Shown: in pieces, positions 28,002-36,907 of the stretch
Numbering within the stretch: the first letter of the stretch is position 1
Layout: the number at the start of each line of letters is the position of its first letter
From: Flavobacterium rivuli WB 3.3-2 = DSM 21788
GTDB taxonomy: Bacteria; Bacteroidota; Bacteroidia; Flavobacteriales; Flavobacteriaceae
Length of the DNA: 64,000 nucleotides
Direction of reading: 5' to 3'
NCBI RefSeq assembly: GCF_000378485.1
Contig: NZ_KB899969.1
Coordinates: forward strand, 186,001 to 250,000
Made by a program: the position numbers and the translations under genes
Notes under the pieces: model-generated
What the model was told of the DNA's origin: nothing
The model's database searches: none
What the model saw: the letters and a program-made list of their open reading frames with translations, nothing else

Positions 28002-28501
28002 CTGCTTTCCCTCTAAGAAATATTTGTTAAATTTTATTAATTTCAACTATTTTGAAAAAGTTATTAACTATTACGTTGTAGTTGATTTTATTCGTTGAAA
28101 ATCACGATTTAATCGATGAAATTCACTTTTGGTCAAAAAAAATATAAAAACTGGGGGCCCGGTTTTTATATTAAAACAGCATTAGAGGCTTAGGGGCGCT
28201 GTTATGCTTTACGGAGATTTCTTAATCAGGTACATAATTTAACTTTGTGTTTTAGTGTTTTAGTAATGGATGCTTAGTAATGTGCGAGAACTATAATTTA
28301 AATACTTATTCGTTTTCTGATACAAAGATACGTTGTGCATACAGCTTTACTTACAATTATTCGTTAGGGGTTGTTTAACTAACGACGGGCTGTTGACTTT
28401 TATCGACGAACGGTTAATAAAAATCGTTTAACGTAACATCTGCTTTAGATAACGGTACAAAGTAAAGGCATAAATGCTGGTTTTTAACATTTTTTTAATA
28501 G

Positions 28502-28580
28502 ACAAAATATAGACAAATTAATAATTTTTAAAATTTAACTGTTTGACAGTTAGTTATTTGAATGTTTGTCTATATTTTGT
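28502..28580. repeat. Inverted repeat element with nested palindrome
   Basis: Perfect 16-bp arms acaaaatatagacaaa (28502-28517) and tttgtctatattttgt (28565-28580) enclose 47 nt that contain a second palindrome, TAACTG..CAGTTA. No T-run or coding. It could be a regulator site pair or a tiny non-autonomous element remnant. Confidence 0.75.
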
Positions 28581-28740
28581 TATGCAGATTTTAGATTATT
28601 ACGGCATCAAATACTACCTTAAATGTTAAATAAGGTTAACAAATGTTCAGTGTGCATTTCGTCGGGTTTAATAAAATTTGCAGAATCGTGATAAGCGTCT
28701 TCTTACTGATAAAATGTATAGAAATAAAAATGTTTTAATA

Positions 28741-28772
28741 AATAAACCCCAACTCATTTTTATGGGTTGGGG
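28741..28772 (-). terminator. Terminator of the TPR-HTH gene
   Basis: Minus-strand stem CCCCAAC / GTTGGGG (28772-28766 with 28753-28747), then TTTATT. Lies 24 nt after the stop at 28796. Confidence 0.8.
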
Positions 28773-28795
28773 CTGTTGTAATGTTGTTGAGGCAA

Positions 28796-30652
28796 TTATA
28801 TTTCCATTAAAAGTTTCTCGAAAGCATCATCATCATTAATTTCCATTTTTTTCTTTATCCTGTACTTTTTAGTAATGGCACTCTCGTGGGATATTTGTAG
28901 GAGCGAGGCTATCTCTTTATTACTAAGGTTGAGTTTTAACAGGGAGCAAAACTCTATATCATTCTTTGTAAGCTTAGAAAATTTAGTTGTAAGCGATGTG
29001 CCAAACTCCGGGTGAAGGTTGTTAAAACGGGTTTCAAACTGTTTCCAGTAATCCTGTTGGCGCACCAGTTGCAGCAGCTCTTTTTTTACATCGGGTATTT
29101 TAGATAGTGCGTTAGAGTCGCACTTTTCTATAATTTCATTTACAGCATCCTGGTAGCTCGCCATGCGCAGCGCCGTAGATGTAAGCTCCCGTTGTTTTTC
29201 TTTAATAGTTTCGCGCTGTGCATTGCTAAGCTCCTGCTCATGCAGGTGGCGTTGCTCCAGCATTGTTTTCTCTGCCTCTACCGTTTTTAGCAATTCTTTT
29301 TGTAAACGGTTTTTTAGCCAAAAGCCCCTCGTTATGAGCAGTACAATTAATAAAACAGTAAATCGTGCAATGCGGTACATAAACTCGCGGTCTTCATCGG
29401 CCTTTATGCTGTTTTTAAGTGCTTTGTTGTTGGCTTCCAGTGCCAGGTTTTTTTCGCGCTGTAACTCTGTCTGAAATTTTGCCTGTATATCCCTAATTGC
29501 GATCTTTCGGTCATCTGCCGATAGCGAATCCATAATATCTATAGTATTCTTGTATGCTGCAAGGGCTTCCTTATCATTATGAGTGCCATCATAAGCATCT
29601 GCCACGGCATTTTTATATATAGACTGGTCTTCGCGGTTAGCAAGGTTAAATACATTTATCTTATCTACGGCTTTAACTATCTGTAACGATTTTGTATAGT
29701 TGCCTTCTTTATTAAGCAGGTCTATATATTCGCCCGCAATACGTATGGCGCGATTAGAGCGTATGGGTATAAGGTTATTTAGGGCAGTTTGATAAGCGGC
29801 AATGGCTTTGGTGGTGTTTTTTTGGTTAAACTCAAGGTTGCCTATTTTAGAATAACAAATACCGAGCATCTCTTTATCGCCAAATTTCTCCAGGCCTGTA
29901 ATAGCTTCAGTTAGGGCTTTTTTTGCACCATTAAAGTCATTTACATGTATTAGCGCCTCAGCAAGGTTAACCTGTGTAAGGTAGTAATTTTTAAGCTGGC
30001 CAATTTCTTTAAAAGATACGAGGCTTTCGCGATACAGGTCTATAGCAAACCTAAAATTATTCATGGCCAGGTAGGTGTTGGCCAGTTTTTGTTTAACCGC
30101 AGGCAGTTGCTTAGCGCCTCTTTTATCATTTTTTAAAATGGCCTGTGCTTTAAGCAAATAATCTATAGATGTATTGTAATCCATCATGAGGTTATAATTG
30201 CTTGCCATTTCGCCATAAGCTATGGCAACCCCAATGTCATTTTTTTCTTTAGTGTTTATGGCAATGTTTTCGTTAAGGCATGCTATGGCTGCCTTATAAT
30301 CTGCTTTTGCCCTGTAGCCCATAGAAAGATTAACAAGGCTCCTTGTTTTATTGCGGGGGTATTTGTCAAGATATGTCAGCGATTTTCTTAAAAAATAAAT
30401 GGTAGAATCCGGCTTGCCCTTCATGTTATAATACAAGCCATATAAGGCATACGTATTACCATAAATAGTATCGTGAAGGTCGCCACGCTGTGCAAGCGTT
30501 CTTTTAATGACCACAACGGCACTGTCGGGGTTAGAATAAATTAGTTTACGGCAGTCTCTTTCGGCTTTTACAAAATCATAATCCGGCTTTTGTGCAAAGC
30601 CTAACGTGGTAAGTAATAAAAGGGTAAGATAAAATTTGTAGTGCATTGGCAT
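28796..30652 (-). CDS. TPR-repeat membrane regulator with C-terminal LuxR-type HTH (copy 1)
   Basis: 618 residues from ATG 30652 (another ATG two codons on). A longer frame to 30703 would bury the signal peptide, so it is rejected. Order: signal peptide (YKFYLTLLLLTTLGFAQ), about eight TPR units to residue 385, one membrane helix (FTVLLIVLLITRGFWL), a coiled-coil of E/K/Q (TVEAEKTMLEQRHLHEQELS), and a C-terminal HTH with LTKNDIEFCSLLKLNLSNKE and IASLLQISHESAITKKYRIK. The TPR part should be periplasmic and the HTH cytosolic, a layout common in Bacteroidota and thought to couple envelope signals to transcription without a kinase. Its neighbour is the T9SS adhesin, a plausible target (inference). 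Same architecture as 49742-51409. Confidence 0.9.
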   Translation of the reverse strand: MPMHYKFYLTLLLLTTLGFAQKPDYDFVKAERDCRKLIYSNPDSAVVVIKRTLAQRGDLHDTIYGNTYALYGLYYNMKGKPDSTIYFLRKSLTYLDKYPRNKTRSLVNLSMGYRAKADYKAAIACLNENIAINTKEKNDIGVAIAYGEMASNYNLMMDYNTSIDYLLKAQAILKNDKRGAKQLPAVKQKLANTYLAMNNFRFAIDLYRESLVSFKEIGQLKNYYLTQVNLAEALIHVNDFNGAKKALTEAITGLEKFGDKEMLGICYSKIGNLEFNQKNTTKAIAAYQTALNNLIPIRSNRAIRIAGEYIDLLNKEGNYTKSLQIVKAVDKINVFNLANREDQSIYKNAVADAYDGTHNDKEALAAYKNTIDIMDSLSADDRKIAIRDIQAKFQTELQREKNLALEANNKALKNSIKADEDREFMYRIARFTVLLIVLLITRGFWLKNRLQKELLKTVEAEKTMLEQRHLHEQELSNAQRETIKEKQRELTSTALRMASYQDAVNEIIEKCDSNALSKIPDVKKELLQLVRQQDYWKQFETRFNNLHPEFGTSLTTKFSKLTKNDIEFCSLLKLNLSNKEIASLLQISHESAITKKYRIKKKMEINDDDAFEKLLMEI

Positions 30653-30745
30653 TCGGTCTTTTCGATATTCACATTTGAATATATCCAAAAGCCAAATTAA
30701 CAAAATTTTATGAATTATGAAATATCTAAAAAATTAATATAGAAA

Positions 30746-31219
30746 CTACCCTAAGGAGTTAATCTTGTCGTATATAATGTTGCTTTCAAAGCCTTTCCGT
30801 AATAAATAATCAACAACCTTTTTCTTTTTATTTAAAATGCTACTGCCGGTTATGCTGTTCCACTGCTTTTCGGCAAGGGCATTAAAGGTATCAATATATT
30901 CATCCTCGCTTATTTCTTTTAAGGCTTTATCTATATTGTATTTAGATATGCCACGCATTTTAAGTTCGTTAACAATACGCCTTTTACCGTAATGTTTAAT
31001 CCTGAATTTACCACGGGCAAAACTACAGGCAAAACGTTCTTCGTTTAAAAAATTGTGTTCTATAAGATGTACAATTATAGCATCTGCCGCCTGGGGTATC
31101 ATGTTAAGGCTCTTTAGTTTTTGCTGTACCTCTTCATGGCAGCGGTCCTGGTATACACAATAGTGTTCCAGTTTGCGTTTTGCTTCTTCTACAGTATATG
31201 ATTTATAAGGCTCGTTCAT
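30746..31219 (-). CDS. recX: Regulatory protein RecX
   Basis: 157 residues with the three-helix repeats of RecX: YTVEEAKRKLEHYCVYQDRC, the LIEHNFLNEERFACSFARGK motif, FRIKHYGKRRIVNELKMRGI, and a third repeat at KKKKVVDYLLRKGFESNIIYD. RecX binds RecA filaments and limits their extension. recA is not in the window. The gene lies downstream of a terminator for the SDR gene and 94 nt upstream of the TPR-HTH start. Confidence 0.93.
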   Translation of the reverse strand: MNEPYKSYTVEEAKRKLEHYCVYQDRCHEEVQQKLKSLNMIPQAADAIIVHLIEHNFLNEERFACSFARGKFRIKHYGKRRIVNELKMRGISKYNIDKALKEISEDEYIDTFNALAEKQWNSITGSSILNKKKKVVDYLLRKGFESNIIYDKINSLG

Positions 31220-31284
31220 GAGGGCATAAATATAAAAAACATCCTGTTGCCACTACTTATAAACGAGGTTAAAATTGTAATGCA

Positions 31285-31310
31285 TAAAAAAAACGGGCCT
31301 TAGCCCGTTT
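31285..31310 (-). terminator. Terminator after the SDR gene
   Basis: 8-bp stem aaacgggc (31291-31298) / gcccgttt (31303-31310) with CTTA loop; on the minus strand it is followed by a run of eight T. Confidence 0.93.
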
Positions 31311-31318
31311 TAATAATC

Positions 31319-32080
31319 TTATAAGAACATACCGCCCGAAACTTCTATGCGCTGTGCGGTTATCCATCGTGCATCATCGGTACACAAAAAAGCAACTACG
31401 CCGCCTATATCATCCGGCAGGCCTACGCGGCCCAGGGCAGTTTGCGATGCAAGAAAAGTGTTTACCTGTGCATTGTCGCGTACCATGCCGCCGCCAAAAT
31501 CCGTCTCTATGGCACCGGGAGCCACGATGTTTACATTAATGCCGCGTGCACCAAGTTCTTTAGCCTGATATTTTGTAAGGGTTTCCATTCCGCCTTTCAT
31601 AGAGGCATAAGCTGCATATCCGGGTGACGAAAAACGCGCCAGTCCTGTAGAAATATTTACAATACCGCCGCCATCATTTAAAACCGGCAATGCTTTTTGC
31701 GTAAGAAAGAACGGGCCTTTAAATTGTATATTTACAAGGGAATCAAAATCTGCCTCATTGGTTTCGGCAAACGATGCATGAACACCAATGCCTGCGTTGT
31801 TAACCAGATAATCAAATTTATCTGTACCAAAAGTAGTGATAAGCGTTTTGCTGACTTCGGCATAAAAAGCGTCAAAGCTGGCAGCTTCACCTACATTAAG
31901 TTGTAATGCGGCAGCCTTTTGTCCCATCGCTTCAATTTCCGAAACCACAGTATCGGCTTCTCCCTTTTGGCTGTTGTAAGTAATTATAACATCAAGCCCT
32001 TTTTTGGCAATTGCCAAAGCCATATTTTTCCCAAGTCCGCGGCTGCCGCCGGTTACAAGTGCAATTTTAGATTGTGCCAT
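31319..32080 (-). CDS. Short-chain dehydrogenase/reductase (classical SDR)
   Basis: 253 residues. NADP(H)-binding TGGSRGLG at 10-17, NNAG at 94-97, catalytic Ser144 (NISTG), Tyr158 and Lys162 (AYASMK), and GAIETDFGGG after the active site. The GGSRG with a basic residue suggests NADPH preference. The substrate cannot be told; FabG-like 3-oxoacyl reductases and many alcohol dehydrogenases share this pattern. A divergent AraC-type gene 292 nt away is a possible regulator. Monocistronic with promoter box at 32119-32126. Confidence 0.92.
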   Translation of the reverse strand: MAQSKIALVTGGSRGLGKNMALAIAKKGLDVIITYNSQKGEADTVVSEIEAMGQKAAALQLNVGEAASFDAFYAEVSKTLITTFGTDKFDYLVNNAGIGVHASFAETNEADFDSLVNIQFKGPFFLTQKALPVLNDGGGIVNISTGLARFSSPGYAAYASMKGGMETLTKYQAKELGARGINVNIVAPGAIETDFGGGMVRDNAQVNTFLASQTALGRVGLPDDIGGVVAFLCTDDARWITAQRIEVSGGMFL

Positions 32081-32118
32081 TTTGTATATATTATTGTTGT
32101 TATTAAATTTTTATACTA

Positions 32119-32126
32119 CAAAGTTA
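32119..32126 (-). promoter_or_regulatory. -7 element of the SDR gene
   Basis: TAACTTTG on the minus strand, 38 nt before the ATG at 32080. Confidence 0.55.
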
Positions 32127-32181
32127 CGGCAGGGTAAAGGGCTAAAAATGGTGTACTCTTCAGTATTTAGTTTTATCTTTT

Positions 32182-32333
32182 TACCACATAAAGGTATAGG
32201 CGCAGAATGTTATAAAGTTAAGAGCTATGCTTAGGATAGCTTACATAGATAATGCTGGTTAACAAACCTATGTTTTCGCAAAGCGGAACTATAGTGCCTT
32301 GTTGCACACTAAAGCCTATGTATCTATGTTGTA
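32182..32333. repeat. Decayed 152-bp palindrome between SDR and AraC-type genes
   Basis: Outer arms taccacataaaggtatagg (32182-32200) and cctatgtatctatgttgta (32315-32333) pair at about 14 of 19 positions. Sequences of this 'ctatgtatctatgt' type are scattered between genes in many flavobacterial genomes (general knowledge). No ORF inside. Confidence 0.5.
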
Positions 32334-32372
32334 AAATCTTCCTGACTACAAATTGAGACTGATCACTGCCAA

Positions 32373-32765
32373 CTAAGAACTCTTCCTGTATTGCAAAGGC
32401 GTTACGCCTGCCATGCTTTTAAAAAATTTAGTAAAATTAGTAGGCTCATCATAGGCAAAGCGCTGGCCGATCTCGGCAATAGAAAGCGTCGTTTCCTTAA
32501 GCAGCTTTTGGGCTTCAGCAAGAATGCGCTCCTCCATATAATCACATACCGATGTATTAATAGCAAGCCGCAACGTGGTGGTAAGGTGCCGCGGATGTAT
32601 AAAAAGTTTTGACGCAAAGTCGCTGGCATGAAATCGTTTTGTAGCGGTGCCGTTCATCAGGTCGGTAAGGTGCTGCTCTGCAAGGTGTACAAAGTTGGCC
32701 GCAATTTCGTCTTTACGGGCAAGGACCTTAACGGGTACGTCGGTGGTTTTTGTTTCAGTTTTCAT
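32373..32765 (-). CDS. Short AraC-family regulator (HTH domain only)
   Basis: 130 residues containing only the AraC-type double HTH (residues about 25-128): ASDFASKLFIHPRHLTTTLR, then TLSIAEIGQRFAYDEPTNFT and KFFKSMAGVTPLQYRK, the hallmark C-terminal signature. No N-terminal ligand domain. Oriented leftward, head to head with the 2H phosphoesterase gene and upstream of the SDR gene, which it may regulate (inference). Confidence 0.9.
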   Translation of the reverse strand: MKTETKTTDVPVKVLARKDEIAANFVHLAEQHLTDLMNGTATKRFHASDFASKLFIHPRHLTTTLRLAINTSVCDYMEERILAEAQKLLKETTLSIAEIGQRFAYDEPTNFTKFFKSMAGVTPLQYRKSS

Positions 32766-32831
32766 GTTTCAGGTTATGGGAAAGCACTAAATTACAAAAG
32801 AAACTGTATTTTTGTGCAACAACATTACTCA

Positions 32832-33458
32832 ATGCCCAAAAAGAATCCGGACCAGTTTAGCTTATTTCCCGAAACGCTGTATGAATACCACATACTGCTT
32901 TCGCCAAGCGATGCTATAAAGGAAGATGTAGACAACATTAAGCAGCAGCTGCACGAACTTATAGGCATTGCCGAGCGTGACCGCAAATCTATAGCGCACA
33001 TTACACTGCTAAAAATGGAAGCCTTTGAATCTACCGATGTAAAAGACCAGATTAAAAAAGCGGTTTCCGGTTTTACAAAATTTACCATTAAAGTTGCCGG
33101 GTATGATAAATTTGAACATGGGCAGGAACGTACTTTTTACCTTAAAATAGAAAACCCGCATCCGGTAGACGATCTTGTATCGGCTATTAAAAGACCCAAC
33201 AGGAAACGCGTTCCTAAAATTGTTAACCGCCAAACCAGCATTATTGATAAACCATCTTTAGATAAGCCTAAGAAATTAACTATGGTTCCGCATATTACCA
33301 TTGCGCGCAATATCCCGTTTACCGACTTAGAAAAAATTGAAGACTTTACCCCCTTTGAATACCAAAACGAATGGTTATGCGACCGCATTGTTATTCGTAA
33401 ACGACTTGCCGGCACCGATAAGATTTTTACCCCTGCCGGTGAAGTGAAGCTGGGGTAG
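32832..33458 (+). CDS. 2H phosphoesterase / 2'-5' RNA ligase-like protein
   Basis: 208 residues from ATG 32832; the frame is open for 68 more codons upstream but that part overlaps the divergent gene and lies before the -7-like TATTTTTG near 32810. Two HxTx motifs define the family: AHITLL (His56) and PHITIA (His154), about 100 residues apart. Family members hydrolyse or ligate 2'-5' or cyclic phosphodiester bonds in RNA or nucleotides. The middle part (RPNRKRVPKIVNRQTSII) is basic, consistent with RNA contact. Cytosolic, monocistronic. Confidence 0.88.
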   Translation: MPKKNPDQFSLFPETLYEYHILLSPSDAIKEDVDNIKQQLHELIGIAERDRKSIAHITLLKMEAFESTDVKDQIKKAVSGFTKFTIKVAGYDKFEHGQERTFYLKIENPHPVDDLVSAIKRPNRKRVPKIVNRQTSIIDKPSLDKPKKLTMVPHITIARNIPFTDLEKIEDFTPFEYQNEWLCDRIVIRKRLAGTDKIFTPAGEVKLG

Positions 33459-33605
33459 AGGGATTTAAGATTGGTCACCTGATAATTTAAGATTTCAGAA
33501 TTCAGATTGAACTTCACATGTGCAAACATTGAGAATAACGCATCAAAATAATCCGGCAGGAGTGTAGTTGAATCTAAAATCCACCTTCAGAAATCTGAAA
33601 TCAAA

Positions 33606-34436
33606 CTACTTCCCATACGCACTCGGTTTCATATTCGTTCTCTTTTTAAAATAGTTAGAAAGGTGGCTTTCATCGGTAAAGCCAAACTCGTGAGCAATTT
33701 GCTTAATGGGTATACGCTTTCCGGCAATACGTTTTTCTATCAGTTGGGTACGCAGGTTATTTATGTAGTCGCGGTAGGTAATCTCGAAGTTACGCTTAAA
33801 CCAGGCGCTAAAATAGCTTTGTGCAATATTAAAATGGGCGGCAATAGCTTTAACCTGAACCTTGTTTGGGCAGTAAATATGCTGGTGAATGTAAGCAATA
33901 ACCTGTTTATTGTCGGGGGCGTAGCCCTTGGCAGGCAACTCCATGGTTTTCATGGCCTCACGGATGAGCCCAAAAATAGATAGCACCTGGTAAAATACTA
34001 TGGGTGAAACCGACACATCTTTACGGCTGTTATAAGCCGTAATGTTGCGTACGGTATTGTGCAAAATAGTGCGGCAGGGCTCGTCGAGTTTCAGGACGGT
34101 TTCCTTTAGCAATTTTTCACGCATAAATTGTTCCGGTGTGTTGTACAGCATATCATCGGTAGCCAGGTTTTTATTCAGGCTGAAATAGCTGTCGGTAAAC
34201 TTAATAAAAACAAAACGGGTACTGTCATGAATATCAAAGTAATGCTCATCGTCGGGTGAAATGGCAAACAGGTCGCCCTCGCAATAGGGGATGAGGTTCT
34301 TATTAAGGTGATGGATGCCGCTTCCTTTTATAATGTAAATGAGCTCATAATAGGTATGGCTGTGCACGGGCAGGTGAAATTTTTCCTCTTCAAACTCATC
34401 TATTACAAGGGTGTCAAACTGGTTGAGCTTCTTCAT
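33606..34436 (-). CDS. AraC-family transcriptional regulator with cupin sensor domain
   Basis: 276 residues. N-terminal cupin (EKFHLPVHSHTYYELIYIIK, CEGDLFAISPDDEHYF, residues about 18-70) that would bind a small ligand, then a C-terminal AraC HTH (VKAIAAHFNIAQSYFSAWFK and IPIKQIAHEFGFTDESHLSN, YFKKRTNMKPSAYG). Divergent from the MFS exporter at 34534 with a 97-nt spacer holding both promoters, so it very probably controls that exporter. Confidence 0.93.
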   Translation of the reverse strand: MKKLNQFDTLVIDEFEEEKFHLPVHSHTYYELIYIIKGSGIHHLNKNLIPYCEGDLFAISPDDEHYFDIHDSTRFVFIKFTDSYFSLNKNLATDDMLYNTPEQFMREKLLKETVLKLDEPCRTILHNTVRNITAYNSRKDVSVSPIVFYQVLSIFGLIREAMKTMELPAKGYAPDNKQVIAYIHQHIYCPNKVQVKAIAAHFNIAQSYFSAWFKRNFEITYRDYINNLRTQLIEKRIAGKRIPIKQIAHEFGFTDESHLSNYFKKRTNMKPSAYGK

Positions 34437-34440
34437 GAAG

Positions 34441-34472
34441 CAAAGTTACAATTAAGTGTCATAAATATACAA
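34441..34472 (-). promoter_or_regulatory. Promoter of the AraC-type gene at 33606
   Basis: Minus strand -33 TTG (34472-34470), 21-nt spacer, -7 TAACTTTG (34448-34441). The -7 ends only 4 nt before the ATG (34436), implying a very short or absent leader. Confidence 0.65.
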
Positions 34473-34493
34473 GTTTTTTAGGGTCCTGTATAG

Positions 34494-34501
34494 TAAATTT
34501 G
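34494..34501 (+). promoter_or_regulatory. -7 element of the MFS exporter gene
   Basis: TAAATTTG, 32 nt before the ATG at 34534. The divergent AraC promoter lies 21 nt to the left, so one bound regulator could affect both. Confidence 0.6.
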
Positions 34502-34533
34502 CACGTTCTAATCCCCTTTAGAACACTACAACT

Positions 34534-35718
34534 ATGAAATTAAGTTTACTGCCGCTCGCACTGGGTGGCCTTACCATTGGTATAACCGAATTTGTGATGA
34601 TGGGCCTCCTGCCCGATATTGCGCAGGACCTTAAAATATCTATCCCTACTGCCGGGCACCTTATATCGGCATACGCCATAGGGGTAGTGGTAGGTGCACC
34701 GCTGCTGGTTATTGCAGGGCGCAACTATCCGCCAAAGAAAATGCTGCTGGCTATGGCCGCAATGCTAACCGTTTTTAATGCATTGTCTATAATTGCACCG
34801 GGATACAACCTGTTGCTGGTGAGCCGATTTTTGTCGGGATTGCCGCACGGGGCATTTTTTGGGGTGGGTGCTGTGGTAGCAAGCCGACTTGCCGTTAAGG
34901 GTAAAGAAGCACAAAGTGTGGCCGTAATGTTTAGCGGGCTAACGGTAGCAAACGTAGTGGGAGTTCCGTTAGGTACTTACATAGGCCATAATTTTACCTG
35001 GCGCTACACTTTTGTTATTATAGCCATTATCGGGCTCATAACATTTATATCGTTAATAGCCTACCTGCCTAAAATAGAAACAGGAAAAACTACAAACATA
35101 AAAACTCAGCTTACCTTTTTTAGTAAACCGCAGGCATGGCTGGTAATGTTTATAACGGCTATAGGCTGCGGTGGCCTCTTTTGCTGGATAAGCTACATTG
35201 CACCGTTACTTACAGATATCTCCGGTTTTGATGCAGAGAATGTACCTTATATATTAATGCTTGCAGGTGTAGGCATGGTAGCAGGTAACCTTGTGGGTGC
35301 CCGCCTTGCCGATAAATTTTCTCCGGCACATACCGTGTTTGCAGTACTTATAGGTATGGGGGCAATACTAACGGGGGTATACTTTTTATCGGCTAACCAG
35401 TATTTGTCTTTAACATTAGTATTCCTTACAGGGTTTACGGCGTTTGCGCTTATAGCACCTGTGCAAATGATGATGATACAAACAGCCAAAGGTGCAGAGA
35501 TGATCGCTTCGGCAGCCATACAGGCAAGCTTTAATATAGGTAATGCATTAGGTGCATTTTTGGGCGGGTTGCCCATTGTTTATGGGTATAGCTATGCCGC
35601 GCCTAACCTTGTGGGTGTAGGTATGGCACTTATCGGGGCACTTGCAACTGTAGTATTTATTAAAACGGCGCAAGGTTTTGTACCGCTAACAGCCGGGGAA
35701 AAAGCGATGATGCATTAA
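34534..35718 (+). CDS. MFS transporter, DHA1/AraJ-like exporter
   Basis: 394 residues with 12 predicted membrane helices. Signature pieces: GITEFVMMGLLPDIAQDL (segment 1), AYAIGVVVGAPLLVIAGRNY with the loop 2-3 motif in degenerate form, SRFLSGLPHGAFFGVGAVVA, and GVPLGTYIG after segment 5. These match the AraJ/YdhP-type DHA1 group of sugar or drug efflux proteins. Substrate unknown. Divergently paired with an AraC/cupin regulator, a common exporter-plus-sensor arrangement. Confidence 0.93.
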   Translation: MKLSLLPLALGGLTIGITEFVMMGLLPDIAQDLKISIPTAGHLISAYAIGVVVGAPLLVIAGRNYPPKKMLLAMAAMLTVFNALSIIAPGYNLLLVSRFLSGLPHGAFFGVGAVVASRLAVKGKEAQSVAVMFSGLTVANVVGVPLGTYIGHNFTWRYTFVIIAIIGLITFISLIAYLPKIETGKTTNIKTQLTFFSKPQAWLVMFITAIGCGGLFCWISYIAPLLTDISGFDAENVPYILMLAGVGMVAGNLVGARLADKFSPAHTVFAVLIGMGAILTGVYFLSANQYLSLTLVFLTGFTAFALIAPVQMMMIQTAKGAEMIASAAIQASFNIGNALGAFLGGLPIVYGYSYAAPNLVGVGMALIGALATVVFIKTAQGFVPLTAGEKAMMH

Positions 35719-35808
35719 GAAATTCATAGTACAAATGTTTTACAATTATTAAGTGCAGATTATTAAAAGTTCATAAAAAACTGTACTTTGTAATAGTAAT
35801 TTACATAT

Positions 35809-36840
35809 ATGAAATACTATTGTTTACTGCTTGTATTACTTGTAATTTCCTGCCGCAATAACGATGGTAAGGCTACATATACTGCCGGATCTTCCATAAA
35901 TATAAACGGCTTTACAATTATAACCGACACTATAACTATTAACCAAAATGAAAACATCGTACCAGAGTTAAAGTATGGCGATAACTATTACTGCTTGTCA
36001 TATAGCAAAGATAGTTCGGACGATTACAGTTTTAATAGTTTTTATATAATAGATAAACTCTACAATGTAAAAAAAGTTGAGGGCACGCCGGGTTATACAG
36101 ACTTTGGTACGAATGATATGCATGTACGTCATGACAGCATAGTTGTTAAATCTGCTTTCGATGCTGTTTCCTCTTCCTATCTGGATGAAAAGAATAAGAA
36201 ATGGGAAACAATAAAAGCTGATGATGTAATTTTTGAGGATGCTGACTATTATGTTACTTCACTTGACTTTGGCGAATGGGGTAGTGCTACCTGGTTTAAG
36301 GATAAAAAGACCGGTACTGAATATGAGATTGCAGGGATACTGCCTCCCGAAATTAAAAAATTTAAAGGTATATATTATTTGATAAGTCCAAGTGAAATTA
36401 ATAGTGTAAGTGATCCTAAATTATTAAAAAAAGCAGGCAAGGGTGCTTACAAAAGTTTTTTTGGTAACAAGAAAGCAGGAGCTTTTTATAGCCGTGAGCA
36501 TTCCTATAAAAACGAAGGTTTAAATAATATTTTCAGGCGCAAAATCACGTATGAAATTGAAAATTCATTTTATATAGGTCCATCTTTTATACATAATAAT
36601 GATATTTGTTTTGTTGTAAGCGATAGTTCTAAAACATACATTGCAAAGGCACAAGGCAAAGAATTACTTCCTGTAGCAAATATTGGTAACTTATATACAA
36701 AAAGATACACGAACCAGTACCGCAACTTATATCGTAACAAAACAATTAAATTTGCTACAAGAAACAGATACCTGCACGGTCTGATGGAAATCAGGAATGA
36801 TACTATATTATTACATTATTTTAAGCAAGGCGGGAAGTAA
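35809..36840 (+). CDS. Hypothetical lipoprotein
   Basis: 343 residues. Lipobox LLVISC (Cys about residue 15) after a short hydrophobic stretch. The mature part is beta-rich, with many Y/K/D and repeating strands (LKYGDNYYCLSYS, FNSFYIIDKLYNVKK, FYIGPSFIHNNDICFV), possibly a beta-propeller. No family recognised. Lies alone between MFS and fbp. Confidence 0.75.
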   Translation: MKYYCLLLVLLVISCRNNDGKATYTAGSSININGFTIITDTITINQNENIVPELKYGDNYYCLSYSKDSSDDYSFNSFYIIDKLYNVKKVEGTPGYTDFGTNDMHVRHDSIVVKSAFDAVSSSYLDEKNKKWETIKADDVIFEDADYYVTSLDFGEWGSATWFKDKKTGTEYEIAGILPPEIKKFKGIYYLISPSEINSVSDPKLLKKAGKGAYKSFFGNKKAGAFYSREHSYKNEGLNNIFRRKITYEIENSFYIGPSFIHNNDICFVVSDSSKTYIAKAQGKELLPVANIGNLYTKRYTNQYRNLYRNKTIKFATRNRYLHGLMEIRNDTILLHYFKQGGK

Positions 36841-36841
36841 A

Positions 36842-36876
36842 TAAGCCACAAAACCTGAAAGCAGGTTTGTGGCTTA
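36842..36876. terminator. Bidirectional hairpin between lipoprotein gene and fbp
   Basis: 15-bp stem taagccacaa(a)acctg (36842-36857) / caggtttgtggctta (36862-36876) with one bulged A, between two convergent genes. Poor T-runs on both sides. Confidence 0.7.
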
Positions 36877-36907
36877 CCATAAATTTATTTGATACTTTCA
36901 AGGCTTC

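Larger units (their letters stand above)
27933..28740. other. Long AT-rich 5' flank of the adhesin gene
   Basis: About 0.8 kb without a supported ORF. On the minus strand it holds a -7 box (27994-28001), a small gttatg/cataac hairpin with a G5 loop in the leader (27959-27975), and a separate 79-bp inverted-repeat element (28502-28580). Such length upstream of one gene suggests complex control or an undetected small RNA. Confidence 0.55.

Noticed and set aside
32628..32831. Upstream 68-codon extension of the 2H phosphoesterase frame
   Set aside because: It is antisense to the divergent AraC-type gene and lies before the promoter-like box; homologous motifs begin only after ATG 32832.
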